Of a DNA stretch of 64,000 nt, positions 1 to 9,271 are shown one piece after another. Both the position numbers and the translations under genes were made by a program. The notes beneath the pieces are model-generated. The model was not told the DNA's origin, did not search any database, and saw nothing but the letters and a program-made list of their open reading frames with translations. How positions within the stretch are numbered: the stretch's first letter is position 1; each line of letters begins with the position of its first letter. The stretch spans positions 1,054,001 to 1,118,000 of the forward strand of contig NZ_SUNC01000001.1 in assembly GCF_007570835.1 (NCBI RefSeq), given 5' to 3'. The stretch comes from Croceicoccus sediminis (GTDB taxonomy: Bacteria; Pseudomonadota; Alphaproteobacteria; Sphingomonadales; Sphingomonadaceae).

Positions 1-100
1 TGTGGACACTCCCCGCCGCCATCGGCGCGGCATGGGCATGGAGCGCCGTCGCGCGCCCGAAATCTTCATTGAAGTGCAGCAATGCGGTATTGAGCAGCAT
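1..100 (-). CDS. Partial CDS, N-terminus of unrecognised protein
   Basis: Reading leftward from an ATG at 98-100, the frame stays open to the window edge (33 codons, beginning MLLNTALLHFNEDFGRAT). A good Shine-Dalgarno (GGAGGA) lies just upstream, around 107-112. The gene follows the 489-residue CDS on the same strand after 78 bp, so it probably belongs to the same transcript. The helical N-terminus loosely recalls HEPN-type proteins, but too little is visible to assign a family. Confidence 0.5.
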   Translation of the reverse strand, partial: MLLNTALLHFNEDFGRATALHAHAAPMAAGSVH

Positions 101-178
101 CGTGCAGTCCTCCCCCAGCCGATCATGGCACAGACGCTGCGCCTCCGAAACGAAACCGGACCGAACCGGCCAAGACGT

Positions 179-1648
179 TCAGCCAGTCTTCTTCCGTTTC
201 GCCATGCGGCGCTGTGCGAGATCCTCGAGAAAGGCCGGGATCGTCTCATAGGTCGGCATCGGGTCCTCGGGATCGAGGACGAGTGTGCCCGACCATAGGA
301 TCGTGTTGGGGTAATATGCGCGATTGTCGATCGCGCCGTCCTGCTCGAACCAATGGGTTGCCTCGGGCAGCAGGGCATGCGGCAGCGAATGGCGCGCGAA
401 CGGATTGTGGAACACCTCCAGCTCGGCGCACCAGGGCTCATAGCCTTGAGGCCAAAGGCCGCGATATTCCTCACTGGTCACATCGAGGCAGAAGGGGAGA
501 CCGTCGAGCGCGTGCGGCTGGGGATCGAACATCTTGCCATAACGGACATAGCGCCGACCGCGGGTCGGCATGCCGGCTGTGATCGCGGCGCGGTTGAATT
601 TGCTCAACGTGCATGCATTGGTGAAGATGATCGCCGAGAGCTCGCTATGGGCGTCGTCGCGGAACAGCCCTGCCGGAAAACCCGAGGCGCCGAGAAGCTG
701 AGTCGCTTCGTTGCCGACAGCGATGCGCTCGCCATTAATTTCGAGCGCCTCGGCGCTGATCCCGTAGAGATAGCCCATCAGTGCTTCGCGGCTCCACATC
801 ATCGAGGCAGGCGCGTGGAAATCGGCGATCGCGATCGCGAATGGCATGCCCGCAACATGCGGCAGATCGGCATAGCCCCGCTGTAGCTTGTTACCAATCG
901 TCTTGGCGAAGCGGAGCGCAGCGGAGCCAAAGAACAGTTCGGCCGATTCGGCGGGCTGGCGGGTCGGGCGCGCGCCGACCGGTTCGAAGCGGACCGGCGG
1001 GTTCGCGGTCACCGCCTCGACCCAAGCCGCGCCGCCCTTGCGGTTCTCAATCCGGAAGTCGGGCGATTCGACCGGCTGGGTGACTAGGATGCCTTGTTCG
1101 CGAAAACTCGCCAGCAGCTGCGCTTCCCATAGCCGAGTATGAAAATTCTCGGTTTGGCAGTCGGCCGCCCAATTGCGGTCAGGGCGAGGCAGCGAGAGAT
1201 AGAGCTGGTTGAGCAGCCAAGCGACATTCTGGTGCGACGGCTGGAACAGCATGCTGAAGATCTTGCTCGGTTCGCGGCCTTCGAGATCGTGCAACGGGGT
1301 GCGGCGCTGCACCCCGGATGGCACCGGCTCGAGCGGCGCACCGTTCACAAGCGCGGCCTGCGCCCGCGCCCGCGCTGCCTCGATGCTTTCCAACGCATGA
1401 TCTTCGGAAATGACCGTCCAAACCATATCCTCGCGCCGACGTATCACGATCAGTCCGATGCTGCCGTCCTCCGCGTGCCGTGTCAGCATCGCGCAACCAT
1501 GGTCATCCGGACTCTGCCAGGCTTCGAACGGCAAGCGCTCGCCAAAGCCATGGCCGTGCGGCAGCGCCAGTGCGTAGACGTCGAAAAGCCCGCGTGGCAC
1601 CGGCCGCATTGCCCCCGAGTCGTCGGGCGCTAAAGCATCTATCGTCAT
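179..1648 (-). CDS. Hypothetical protein, possible PD-(D/E)xK-like domain
   Basis: 489 residues, unrecognised. I start it at the ATG at 1648 (MTIDALAPDD...), because this is 2 bp after the stop of the upstream gene at 1651 and the open frame before it reads as out-of-frame sequence. Around residues 195-215 a PDF motif is followed about 14 residues later by AWVEAVTANP. This spacing resembles the PD...ExV core of some PD-(D/E)xK-fold proteins, but a clear catalytic lysine is not evident, so the assignment is weak. The C-terminus is basic (RRMAKRKKTG). The gene sits in a leftward set with a ribbon-helix-helix-like protein before it and a partial gene after it, on the cargo of a Tn7-like element. 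That makes a defence or toxin-antitoxin-like role conceivable but unproven. Confidence 0.75.
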   Translation of the reverse strand: MTIDALAPDDSGAMRPVPRGLFDVYALALPHGHGFGERLPFEAWQSPDDHGCAMLTRHAEDGSIGLIVIRRREDMVWTVISEDHALESIEAARARAQAALVNGAPLEPVPSGVQRRTPLHDLEGREPSKIFSMLFQPSHQNVAWLLNQLYLSLPRPDRNWAADCQTENFHTRLWEAQLLASFREQGILVTQPVESPDFRIENRKGGAAWVEAVTANPPVRFEPVGARPTRQPAESAELFFGSAALRFAKTIGNKLQRGYADLPHVAGMPFAIAIADFHAPASMMWSREALMGYLYGISAEALEINGERIAVGNEATQLLGASGFPAGLFRDDAHSELSAIIFTNACTLSKFNRAAITAGMPTRGRRYVRYGKMFDPQPHALDGLPFCLDVTSEEYRGLWPQGYEPWCAELEVFHNPFARHSLPHALLPEATHWFEQDGAIDNRAYYPNTILWSGTLVLDPEDPMPTYETIPAFLEDLAQRRMAKRKKTG

Positions 1649-1650
1649 AA

Positions 1651-2175
1651 TCAGTGCGCCAAAGGCAGCCCGCTCGCGCGGCGCAGAAAGGTGACGCGCT
1701 CGGTCACCGCGGCCTTGAGCGCGGCGACCACGTCGGCGATCGGCGTCGGGTTTGCGTCCTCGTCGATCCCGTTGGTGTAGATATGGCCCTGCCAGACGCC
1801 ATCGACTAGCACACCGTCGAACCCCGATCCGGTCCCGTCCCAATTGCTGGCTGCAACGAAGAAACCGTCATCGGCATGAACGCGGCGGTTGGGCAGCTTG
1901 GGCAGCGGAAACGCGATCGGCACGCCCTTGAACGCGGCATTGTCGGCCGCGGGCAGCGTGACGCGGGCGCGGTAGGCGCCGTGCATATAGGTGTCGGGTT
2001 GGTCGAGATGGACCTTCACATCATCCTCCAGCAGATTGCGCCTTTCGGCGACGAAATCATCGATAAGCGCGCGCAGCTGCGCAGCGGGCTTCTTACCCGT
2101 CGCGACACAGATTTCGAGAAAGTCACGCTGGAGGGATTCACTCACGCGCGCCTTCAGTATTTCCGTTTTCTCCAT
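1651..2175 (-). CDS. Ribbon-helix-helix-like N-terminal protein
   Basis: 174 residues. The ATG at 2175 is preferred over the one at 2187 because GGAGG lies 5 nt before it. Residues 1-45 (KTEILKARVSESLQRDFLEI... followed by a helix with FVAERR) look like a CopG/MetJ ribbon-helix-helix DNA-binding or dimerisation segment, as in antitoxins and plasmid repressors. The rest (PNRRVHADDGFFVAASNWDGTGSG...) is unrecognised and probably beta-rich. It is the first gene of the leftward set and faces away from the STAND NTPase across a 387-bp gap. It may autoregulate the set. Confidence 0.7.
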   Translation of the reverse strand: MEKTEILKARVSESLQRDFLEICVATGKKPAAQLRALIDDFVAERRNLLEDDVKVHLDQPDTYMHGAYRARVTLPAADNAAFKGVPIAFPLPKLPNRRVHADDGFFVAASNWDGTGSGFDGVLVDGVWQGHIYTNGIDEDANPTPIADVVAALKAAVTERVTFLRRASGLPLAH

Positions 2176-2562
2176 ATACGCCTCCATGGGTCACAAACCT
2201 CCATATTGTGTCCCATTTGCTCCGTTCAAGCGGGGCAAAGAAAAAAACATAACATTCGTGCGAGCAGGGTTGGTCGCCACGCGTGGGATTGACGTCAGCG
2301 AGGTGAGTGGGCTCCATGCGACCGAGATCCCGCATCCGGCGGCTTACTTAGCTAACTGGACCAATGTCTGATTCTTGGGATCAGTGCCGAAATGCGGACC
2401 GTCCGCAATCGGCCCGCACGCTGACTGGCAGTTCTTGGAAAAAGCGGTCAGTCGGCTATGCGCCCTAATGTCGGACGTTTAGGTTAGGATCAGATTGACC
2501 TGAAAGCGGACATATGATGGTTCGTACTGGAACTCACCGGAAGCATTTGCGAGATTCACAGA
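2176..2562. other. Divergent intergenic region with dispersed-repeat fragments
   Basis: 387 bp between divergent genes, so it should hold both promoters; I cannot place them with confidence. At 2398-2416 it carries ACCGTCCGCAATCGGCCCG and about 20 bp further a copy of the CTGACTGGCAG / GCGGTCAGTCGGC type. These are variants of the short intergenic repeat seen repeatedly across the accessory region (for example at 28848 and 36918). No further gene was seen. Confidence 0.5.
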
Positions 2563-5500
2563 TTGCTGTCGCCGGACCTGTCGGCATTAGACGGATTATG
2601 CCATGAAACAGAAATGAATGGTCAGGTAAGAAAGTCAGGTGCAAAAGATCCTGGTGAAGGTGAACGATCAGCACGACTTGGTTATACCCATCAGGATCGC
2701 AGTTCAGCGCGGCTCATCTATCAGGCAATACTAGATCGAAAGTTGCAGTGGGTTGGACTAGCCGATCGAAATGCTGGCATAGCCGATGATCTGGTACTCG
2801 GTACGCACGAAGGTGTTCTTGCCCATCAATTCAAGAAGACCGAGAAACCGAAAGCGGTCGGCCTAAAGGGCCTGTTACTCGGTACTGAGAATATGATCGG
2901 GAAACTAGCTTCCGCCTTTCTCCTTCTCAAAGCGCAGTTCGTCGATGAAGACGTCAAAATCCGTTTTCTGACGAACAACTTTCCCTCGCCGAATGACCAT
3001 CTCGTAAAAGGTCAATCAAACTCCAGCACCTCAGACTTCCTGACTGCTTGGAATAGGAATACGGGCCGGTCGCTCGCCGATTGGCAGGAATCCCAGTGGA
3101 AGGACGTGATCAACGAGATCCAAAAGGCGTCAGGTCTGTGCAAGCAGCAATTCGATGAGTTCTGGGCATGCTTTGAACTCATAATCGGTCCGTCGGCGGC
3201 ACCTATATTGGATCCCTCGTTGGGGGCTGAACGCCTTTCGCAAACTGAAGAACTCGCGCGCGCTCTTTCGGCGTTGATTACGGATAATCCTGAAAAGGAT
3301 CGATGGAGCCGAGCGGAACTGCTCGAAGAAGTTGGGTGGCCGGATCGCTTTGCGCTTCGGTTTCATCATCAATTCCCAATCGGTTCCTACGTCCAACATA
3401 ATGAAGAAACCGAAAGCGATCTCAACACCGCGATTTGGGAGCACTGCAGCGGGTATCTTGGCCTGATCGGTCCCCCTGGATCGGGAAAGTCGACGCTACT
3501 GCAGCGCGAATTGCGGGATATGCCTCAAGTGCGCGTCGTGCGCTATCTCGCATTCGTGCCAGGGACAGCTCAAGGGCAAGGCCGAGGCGAGGCGACTTCG
3601 TTTCTGGATGACGTCAACGCTCAAATCGCTGCCACCGGACTTAAGCCACTAAGAGTCAAGGACGACACGCTGGCGGCAAGGCGAGAAAACTTCGAACACA
3701 TGCTCACACAAGCTGGCCAGAAGTTTGAGCAAAACAATTCTCGCATGATTATTGTGGTCGACGGACTGGACCATATTCCGCGTGAAGAGCCTACAGAGCA
3801 CTCATTACTAAGCGTGTTGCCGACACCTCAATCGATACCCGATGGGGTGCTATTCGTACTCGGAACCCAGCAATTAGATCTCCCTGAGATTGCCCCAGCA
3901 GTGCAGCAGCAAGCTGGTCAAACTGGGCGGAGGATCGATGTAGCCCGCCTTTCGCCGTTTGCTGTTTCAGCCATGACAGAAGCGTTCGAATTGAGCGATG
4001 AAGTCGATGCTTCCGAAGTTTTCAAACTCGGCGGAGGCCACCCTCTAGCTACACGATATCTGCTTGAGCAGTTAGCGGGGGCTCCAGCGGAAGACCGAAA
4101 AAGCCTTCTCGAAGACACAGTCCCTTTCGGTGGTGATCTGGAAGCCGTCTATGAATCCGCTTGGCGCGGTGTAGGATCGCAATACAACAGTGGCTTGCTT
4201 CACCAGGTTCTTGCACTGTTGGCTCAAGTTGAAGGTCGGATCGCTCCTGAAGCACTTGCTAAAGACATCTCAGACGAGGCCGTAGAATTGACACTGCGGC
4301 ATGTCCGCCACCTGCTAGATCTTTCTGAGGATGGATGGCGAATCTTTCACAACAGCTTTAGACTTTTCGTCAGAAGGAAGCCGGTTCTAAGATTTGGCTC
4401 CGCAGATCAGCGCTTCGAGCGTACCCAGGTCTATCGCACGTTGGCAAAATTGGTCGACGAAGCGCCGATTCGAAGTGATCAAAGTTGGCTGAGATTCCGC
4501 TATCTGTTTTTGGCGGGCGATCTTGATGAGGCGACCACACTCGCAAGTCGCTCCTATTTCGTTGATCAGTATTGCGAAGGCCGACCCGCTCACGCTGTTC
4601 GAGCTGATATCTCTGACGCATTGCGCGCGTTGGAACGCAAGGTTGATGCTGCAAAACTGTTTGACCTCTTGCTCGCCGATGACGAAGTCACTCGGCGCGC
4701 ATCGGTCATGGAAAGTGCGCACTCACTCATCGATGCACAATTAGCGATTGGCGATACTCGTGCAGCGGCTGCCAGCCTCAGCGAGAGCTATCAAGACGGT
4801 AAGCAATGGATAGTGATGGATGCGCTCATGAGCTCCGGTCACGTCGAAGCAGCTCGAAGGATCTTCGAAGACCAGAATCCATTTGCTTTCATCTCAGAGC
4901 GCGCGCCACCATTTAGAGGTTCCAACGCCAACAAGGCCTTTCCTTGGGCGCAAAGAGCTATCGCGCTACTCAGCGAAGAACAGATCGAAAGGCGGATCCA
5001 AAATCGCCTCGTCAAGGAAGCTTCTTTGGATACGGATGGGGAAGAAGTTGGCGAGATCGTTAGTGCATTTAGATTTCAAATTGCTCGCGCGATGATCCGC
5101 TCTGATCCTGCGCTTCCAATGCCAGACTTAGTGAGAAAGTGGCAGGTAAACAGAGAGCGCCAATGCTTGTTGAAGCTTGAGGGCGCGATTTCAGCGGGAC
5201 AAACTGCACAAAGGTCGTTGGCTAAGTCGCTACTCCAAAGCGCACTAAAATCGGACTGTCTCGGCGATATGCATGATTCATGGGCAATGGCTGGCGCCAG
5301 GACTGCTATCGCAATTTCGGAGAAGGCGATCGCAATTGAGTTCCTTGAACAGTGTCCCCTGGAAGATCTCGGCGAAGCAGAGAGGCAGCACCAATCTGAG
5401 CGTCTATTGTGTGCTTCCCGTGCGCTCCTAGCAGGGGTGACTGCCAGGGCTTGTTTGCAAGTTCCGATCCCACATCTGGAAGTGCCTGAGAATCGGTTGT

Positions 5501-8500
5501 GGCGAGGACTACAGCACCACATCTTAGCCATAGGTACAGCAATCGGAGACTTACAATCTGGAAAGGACGCGGCTGATGTCCCAATCCGGTCGCTAACAGA
5601 AAGCGCGATAAAATTCTTGGCAACCGCGCGGAGTGCGCCAGGTGAGGATGCTTTTACTGGATACGGGATTCCGGCCGCTGCAGAGAATCTTCTGAATGCC
5701 TTATTCGATCTGGCTAAGCTTGATCCCCAACGAGACCTTCACTCACTTGAGTTGATCGATCAGCTAATCGCGGAAGATGCTGCGGTCTTCCGGTGGTGGC
5801 ATAGCTTCCGCCGCAAGTTCGCTGTTGGCATGTTCAGTATTGATCGCGATGTGCAGGCGGCTAGGTCGAGACTGAATGCAGGACTCGCGGATGTGCAAGC
5901 GTATAATCCGCAAGAGGAAGTCGAGGAGAAGGCGGCATATGCAGTCGCTCTCGGGCGAATTGGTGCGACCGATGCAGCGAGGACTGAGATTGAAAATCTG
6001 AGGCGCTCATCGTTGGGCTGTTATCTCCCTGCAAAGAAGGATGGGCAGTATGAGCTTTGGACGTCTGTTCTGTCTTTGGCCAATCTCGATATGCCTAATG
6101 CCCGCGCAGACCGAGCGAAGGTTGCTTTGCGTTTACTTGACGGAATGGGTTCGACTGAAGGGGACGACTCGGCGGTTCGTGGCGGTAGGCAGATCTTGTT
6201 CGAGGCATGTGCCGCGAGCCCGAAGTTCACCCAAGATGCGATGCGTTGGGCATCTGGCACGGGTGTCTTCAGTTGGGATGGCATTGTTGATGCGGGGTTG
6301 CGAGGTGCACTGCATCGGTGTCCGGAACTCGCTTCACAATTACTCTTGGCTTGGTCGCATCTCGCTCTTCCTTGGTATTCGGAGCCTCATGGAAGCACGA
6401 CGAGGTTCGGGCAGTTCTTGACGGACTTAATGTCGACGTGCGGCGATGATTCCGTTGCCGCGCTGGAAGAAAGGGCGGCTTCCTTCATTGAGACAGTTGC
6501 CCGCCCTGAAGCGAAGCACCGTCTGCTCAAGACACTTGAAGAAGGTGCAAGAAAGCGGGGGCACGGCAAGAAAGCAGCTGCTGCTGCGAGTCGATGGAAA
6601 CCAGAAGGCGGCGACGAATCTAGCGATCCCGAGCACCGTTCTTATGGGCACCTTGCGAGCCTCTCGGACATATCAAAAGCACTCGCTTCCGAGTTCAGCT
6701 TTTTCGATAAGAAGGCCGAGGGCAGAGGGCAGCCGAATAGACGCATAACCTACAATCTGCGCCGCGCTGCTATACGGGTGATCAACGAGACAGGCTGGCG
6801 AGAAGTATCGCGTTTTGTTGAAGATTACCCAGACATCATGGCTCATGAAGACGTGAGGCTTGCTGTCGCACGAAGGGCGGTTGCCGCTGGTCAGGTCGAT
6901 GAGGTTAGATCGATATTGGCATCGTTTGTCGATGAAGAAGATGGAGGCTGGGCATGGCCCAACAATCAAAGGCGACGCTTGTTGCACGAAGTTCGGCATC
7001 TACTCGGCGAAGACGACTCTTTTGATAGGGCACGCCGTGCATTCACATTGGACATGGCGAATTCGCGTTACAGCGTTGGATCGAATTTGTGGGAGATTGA
7101 ATCCATCTTCCCCTTGCTATTCGAAGAGGTACCTTGGCCTCAGATCTGGGATCGACTTTCGGACCATTTGCAAGCCACAAGGGACTATCGGATTGGCAAT
7201 GCGCTTTCTCAAGAATCGACAATAGAGGGGGAACTCGAGAATTTGGCGGCGATGTTCTCACGGGCGCTTACGCTTGGGGTGCCCCTACTGAACGTTGAGG
7301 CAGATCGAGGAGCGTTGATGCTCCTAGAAGAAGGTCAGGAAGATGTCTTCGTCGCGATCGTCAATCAGTTGCTTTCGAAGGGCGGAGAAGCGCAGATGAT
7401 GGCCGTGGACTTGCTAGCCAAGACGACCAGGGTCGCCGACCTGTCGCCGAAGTTTCGAGATATGATCCCAGCTTGGATGGGGCACCCAGATAGTGGGGTC
7501 GTTGCAGCTGCATCCTTCCTGGCTCAAGATTGGGAAGTTCCGATACAATTCACAGAGGCGGTCCTGTCGCCGATCTATACGCTAGATCTGCCAAGCTATT
7601 CCTCGAGTACCGGTAGTGCTGCGTCTGACGAACACACTCGAGGTCTGGTTTTAGAAGATATCTTCGGTTGGACCGAGCCTTGGACAGACTTGGTCGAGGA
7701 AATGGCTGACGATTGCGGCTTGGAGGTCGCGAATTTGCGCTGGCGGGTTGGGCAACTCATTCAGTCCTGGGGCGGTGTTGCATCATATGGACATGCTGCT
7801 TCGAAAAGACTTGAGGAGGATCTCGACAAGATTTCCATGAAGCTGGCGTATCGTCGCCCGCAAGCAGAAGTCACACTGCGCGCCCTTCGACATGTCGTTG
7901 AAGAGCTAAGGAGTAGTGGCCGGTTGAATATCCATGACTGGCGAATTTTGTTGCACAAGCTGCACGTCTATCCGGGGCCGCCACTCTTGATGGTTCCCTC
8001 TGCAAAGCCGTCTGATCTCGAACTGCCCGACGTGCCTCGAACGCTATGGGGAGACGATAGAGATGAATGGGCTGGGAAAGTCGCTCAAGATGTTCGAATG
8101 CAATCTCGCGGCCAGAATAATGTGGTCTTAGCATATTGGCATTCTGTCAAAGTTCGAGACATACGCGTAATCTACGAATGCGAGAGATGGAGCTTTCGTT
8201 CTGCGGCTTCTCAAGAGCACAGTTCGCTGGAAGAGCGCTTGCACAGCACTTCGAAGGTGATCCGGCTAGGAGCGGTTGTGCCGCTCTATGACCATCCCGA
8301 TGAGAGTTTTGTCGCTGGCTTTAGGCCTTACTCTCTCCAGGGGCATCCTGACGTGCTACTAATCTTTTGTCCCCGTGCCGCCGAGCAATTGGGATGGAAG
8401 CAAAACGAGACCAGCATTCACGAGTTCTTCTCCCAGGACGGTATTCTGATGGCCAGCACAACCTGGTGGCGTGATGGCTTACCTCAGTCAGTCGACCACG

Positions 8501-8661
8501 ATGCGCAATCTGCCGAGGGCCAACACGTCGTATTGTCGGAAGCTGGTCGCGCAGCGTTTGAGAGCAAATTTGGTCCTATTGAGCTTTCAAGCTTTGCCGT
8601 ACGTCGGGTTACTGCAGGAGAAGGTGACGGCAAGTCAGTTGAGTGTTACGCGGAGCGATAA
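2563..8661 (+). CDS. Giant STAND NTPase with N-terminal Cap4-like nuclease (Avs-like)
   Basis: 2032 residues from a TTG start; the in-frame ATG at 2614 (residue 18) is a plausible alternative, and neither has a strong ribosome binding site. Residues about 25-130 carry a GYTHQ segment then ADDLVLG (D75-D76) and HQFK (Q89-K91). This is the D...QxK arrangement of Cap4/DUF4297-type PD-(D/E)xK nucleases. A Walker A motif GPPGSGKST lies at about 304-312 and a Walker B IIVVDGLDHI at about 396-405, typical of STAND NTPases. The remaining ~1500 residues are helix-rich and repetitive, as expected for a TPR-like sensor. Nuclease-STAND-TPR proteins of this size are the Avs anti-phage family, in which the C-terminus recognises phage proteins and the nuclease then degrades DNA. 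The specific target here is unknown. AT content is higher than in the core genes, consistent with transfer. Confidence 0.85.
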   Translation: MLSPDLSALDGLCHETEMNGQVRKSGAKDPGEGERSARLGYTHQDRSSARLIYQAILDRKLQWVGLADRNAGIADDLVLGTHEGVLAHQFKKTEKPKAVGLKGLLLGTENMIGKLASAFLLLKAQFVDEDVKIRFLTNNFPSPNDHLVKGQSNSSTSDFLTAWNRNTGRSLADWQESQWKDVINEIQKASGLCKQQFDEFWACFELIIGPSAAPILDPSLGAERLSQTEELARALSALITDNPEKDRWSRAELLEEVGWPDRFALRFHHQFPIGSYVQHNEETESDLNTAIWEHCSGYLGLIGPPGSGKSTLLQRELRDMPQVRVVRYLAFVPGTAQGQGRGEATSFLDDVNAQIAATGLKPLRVKDDTLAARRENFEHMLTQAGQKFEQNNSRMIIVVDGLDHIPREEPTEHSLLSVLPTPQSIPDGVLFVLGTQQLDLPEIAPAVQQQAGQTGRRIDVARLSPFAVSAMTEAFELSDEVDASEVFKLGGGHPLATRYLLEQLAGAPAEDRKSLLEDTVPFGGDLEAVYESAWRGVGSQYNSGLLHQVLALLAQVEGRIAPEALAKDISDEAVELTLRHVRHLLDLSEDGWRIFHNSFRLFVRRKPVLRFGSADQRFERTQVYRTLAKLVDEAPIRSDQSWLRFRYLFLAGDLDEATTLASRSYFVDQYCEGRPAHAVRADISDALRALERKVDAAKLFDLLLADDEVTRRASVMESAHSLIDAQLAIGDTRAAAASLSESYQDGKQWIVMDALMSSGHVEAARRIFEDQNPFAFISERAPPFRGSNANKAFPWAQRAIALLSEEQIERRIQNRLVKEASLDTDGEEVGEIVSAFRFQIARAMIRSDPALPMPDLVRKWQVNRERQCLLKLEGAISAGQTAQRSLAKSLLQSALKSDCLGDMHDSWAMAGARTAIAISEKAIAIEFLEQCPLEDLGEAERQHQSERLLCASRALLAGVTARACLQVPIPHLEVPENRLWRGLQHHILAIGTAIGDLQSGKDAADVPIRSLTESAIKFLATARSAPGEDAFTGYGIPAAAENLLNALFDLAKLDPQRDLHSLELIDQLIAEDAAVFRWWHSFRRKFAVGMFSIDRDVQAARSRLNAGLADVQAYNPQEEVEEKAAYAVALGRIGATDAARTEIENLRRSSLGCYLPAKKDGQYELWTSVLSLANLDMPNARADRAKVALRLLDGMGSTEGDDSAVRGGRQILFEACAASPKFTQDAMRWASGTGVFSWDGIVDAGLRGALHRCPELASQLLLAWSHLALPWYSEPHGSTTRFGQFLTDLMSTCGDDSVAALEERAASFIETVARPEAKHRLLKTLEEGARKRGHGKKAAAAASRWKPEGGDESSDPEHRSYGHLASLSDISKALASEFSFFDKKAEGRGQPNRRITYNLRRAAIRVINETGWREVSRFVEDYPDIMAHEDVRLAVARRAVAAGQVDEVRSILASFVDEEDGGWAWPNNQRRRLLHEVRHLLGEDDSFDRARRAFTLDMANSRYSVGSNLWEIESIFPLLFEEVPWPQIWDRLSDHLQATRDYRIGNALSQESTIEGELENLAAMFSRALTLGVPLLNVEADRGALMLLEEGQEDVFVAIVNQLLSKGGEAQMMAVDLLAKTTRVADLSPKFRDMIPAWMGHPDSGVVAAASFLAQDWEVPIQFTEAVLSPIYTLDLPSYSSSTGSAASDEHTRGLVLEDIFGWTEPWTDLVEEMADDCGLEVANLRWRVGQLIQSWGGVASYGHAASKRLEEDLDKISMKLAYRRPQAEVTLRALRHVVEELRSSGRLNIHDWRILLHKLHVYPGPPLLMVPSAKPSDLELPDVPRTLWGDDRDEWAGKVAQDVRMQSRGQNNVVLAYWHSVKVRDIRVIYECERWSFRSAASQEHSSLEERLHSTSKVIRLGAVVPLYDHPDESFVAGFRPYSLQGHPDVLLIFCPRAAEQLGWKQNETSIHEFFSQDGILMASTTWWRDGLPQSVDHDAQSAEGQHVVLSEAGRAAFESKFGPIELSSFAVRRVTAGEGDGKSVECYAER

Positions 8662-8670
8662 GCGAACGGC

Positions 8671-8814
8671 ATGGACATCGAAGTCGTGACTAGCCTGAGT
8701 CTCATCGGCATCACACTCACCACCCCGACGAGAGAAGTCACCATCGAAAACGAAGGCTACGACTTTGCGGTCCTTATGATGCTTGACGCCATTATTCGCA
8801 GACCATTCGGATAA
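8671..8814 (+). CDS. Possible 47-residue protein downstream of the STAND gene
   Basis: A short ATG frame begins 9 bp after the STAND stop codon and reads MDIEVVTSLSLIGI... to IIRRPFG, ending in TAA. Its third codon positions are rich in C and G, as in real genes of this genome, and it follows in the same direction with almost no gap. There is no clear ribosome binding site, so translational coupling would be needed. No family is recognised. It could equally be a decayed gene end, since it lies just before the element's conserved right end. Confidence 0.35.
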   Translation: MDIEVVTSLSLIGITLTTPTREVTIENEGYDFAVLMMLDAIIRRPFG

Positions 8815-8869
8815 CGCTCTCAATGGCAGCTTTTGAGTGTCACCAGCCGAAAAGCAGAAGGTCCGCAAA

Positions 8870-9267
8870 CGGCCCAGTCTTTGCCTTACTCGGATATAGT
8901 CTTTGAGTGCGCTGAATGTCGGCTGCTCGCGAGAGCTGCCGTCCGGCATAACGTTATGGAACGGATCCAAAGCCCCAAAGACGTCCACTTGAAGGCAACG
9001 TCTGCTCTTACGCGCCCCCGGCAAGGAAGATGACCAGGGTCGTGCCACATGGCTGACATCACAGTGCATCTTCCCGGTTCAGCATTCTACCGGAACCTTA
9101 AAATAGCCGGTTTGTGCATGGGCTGAAAAACGCGAAAAAACCTGCGACCTCAGAAAACGGCAGAACTCCGCCGAAAATCACAAATTTGAATGGAAAATCT
9201 TTTTTGTCAAAAATGGCAAAGTGGAAAAACTTTATTGTATCTGGAAAAACTTTATTGTCTCACAACA
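8870..9267. repeat. Right end of Tn7-like element A (long direct repeat copy 1)
   Basis: This 398-bp segment (402 bp including CAAT) matches 38774-39171 with 13 mismatches and no net indel. The outermost part, read inward on the minus strand, is TGTTGTGAG and then ACAATAAAGTTTTTCCA twice (9242-9258, 9222-9238) and ACAAAAAAGATTTTCCA (9191-9207). A degenerate fourth box may lie near 9170-9186. Closely packed boxes are the hallmark of Tn7 right ends. The inner 200 bp have no function I recognise; an open minus-strand frame here is broken by stops in the other copy, so it is not treated as coding. Confidence 0.75.
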
Positions 9268-9271
9268 CAAT
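9268..9271. other. Remnant of target-site duplication between the two elements
   Basis: Only CAAT separates the right terminus of element A from the left terminus of element B. The outer flank of B, beside glmS, is CAATA. Tn7 makes 5-bp duplications, so CAATA was probably duplicated when B inserted between A and glmS, with one base lost or a terminus off by one. Confidence 0.5.

Larger units (their letters stand above)
1..9267. mobile_element. Tn7-like element A, right part only
   Basis: This is the right-hand part of an element whose left end lies outside the window. Its right terminus at 9267 (CTCACAACA on the plus strand, so TGTTGTGAG read inward) is followed inward by three 17-bp boxes at 9242-9258, 9222-9238 and 9191-9207. 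The boxes resemble the TnsB-binding repeats of Tn7 (ACAATAAAG core). The 398 bp next to the end are about 97% identical to the right end of element B beside glmS, so A probably once lay directly against glmS before B arrived. Visible cargo is a leftward gene set (1-2175) and a giant STAND NTPase (2563-8661). No transposition gene is visible, although Tn7 itself carries tnsA just inside this end. Confidence 0.6.

Noticed and set aside
8635-9069. 144-codon minus-strand frame over the right-end repeat
   Set aside because: The matching frame in the second copy of the repeat has stop codons, so it is not a conserved coding sequence.
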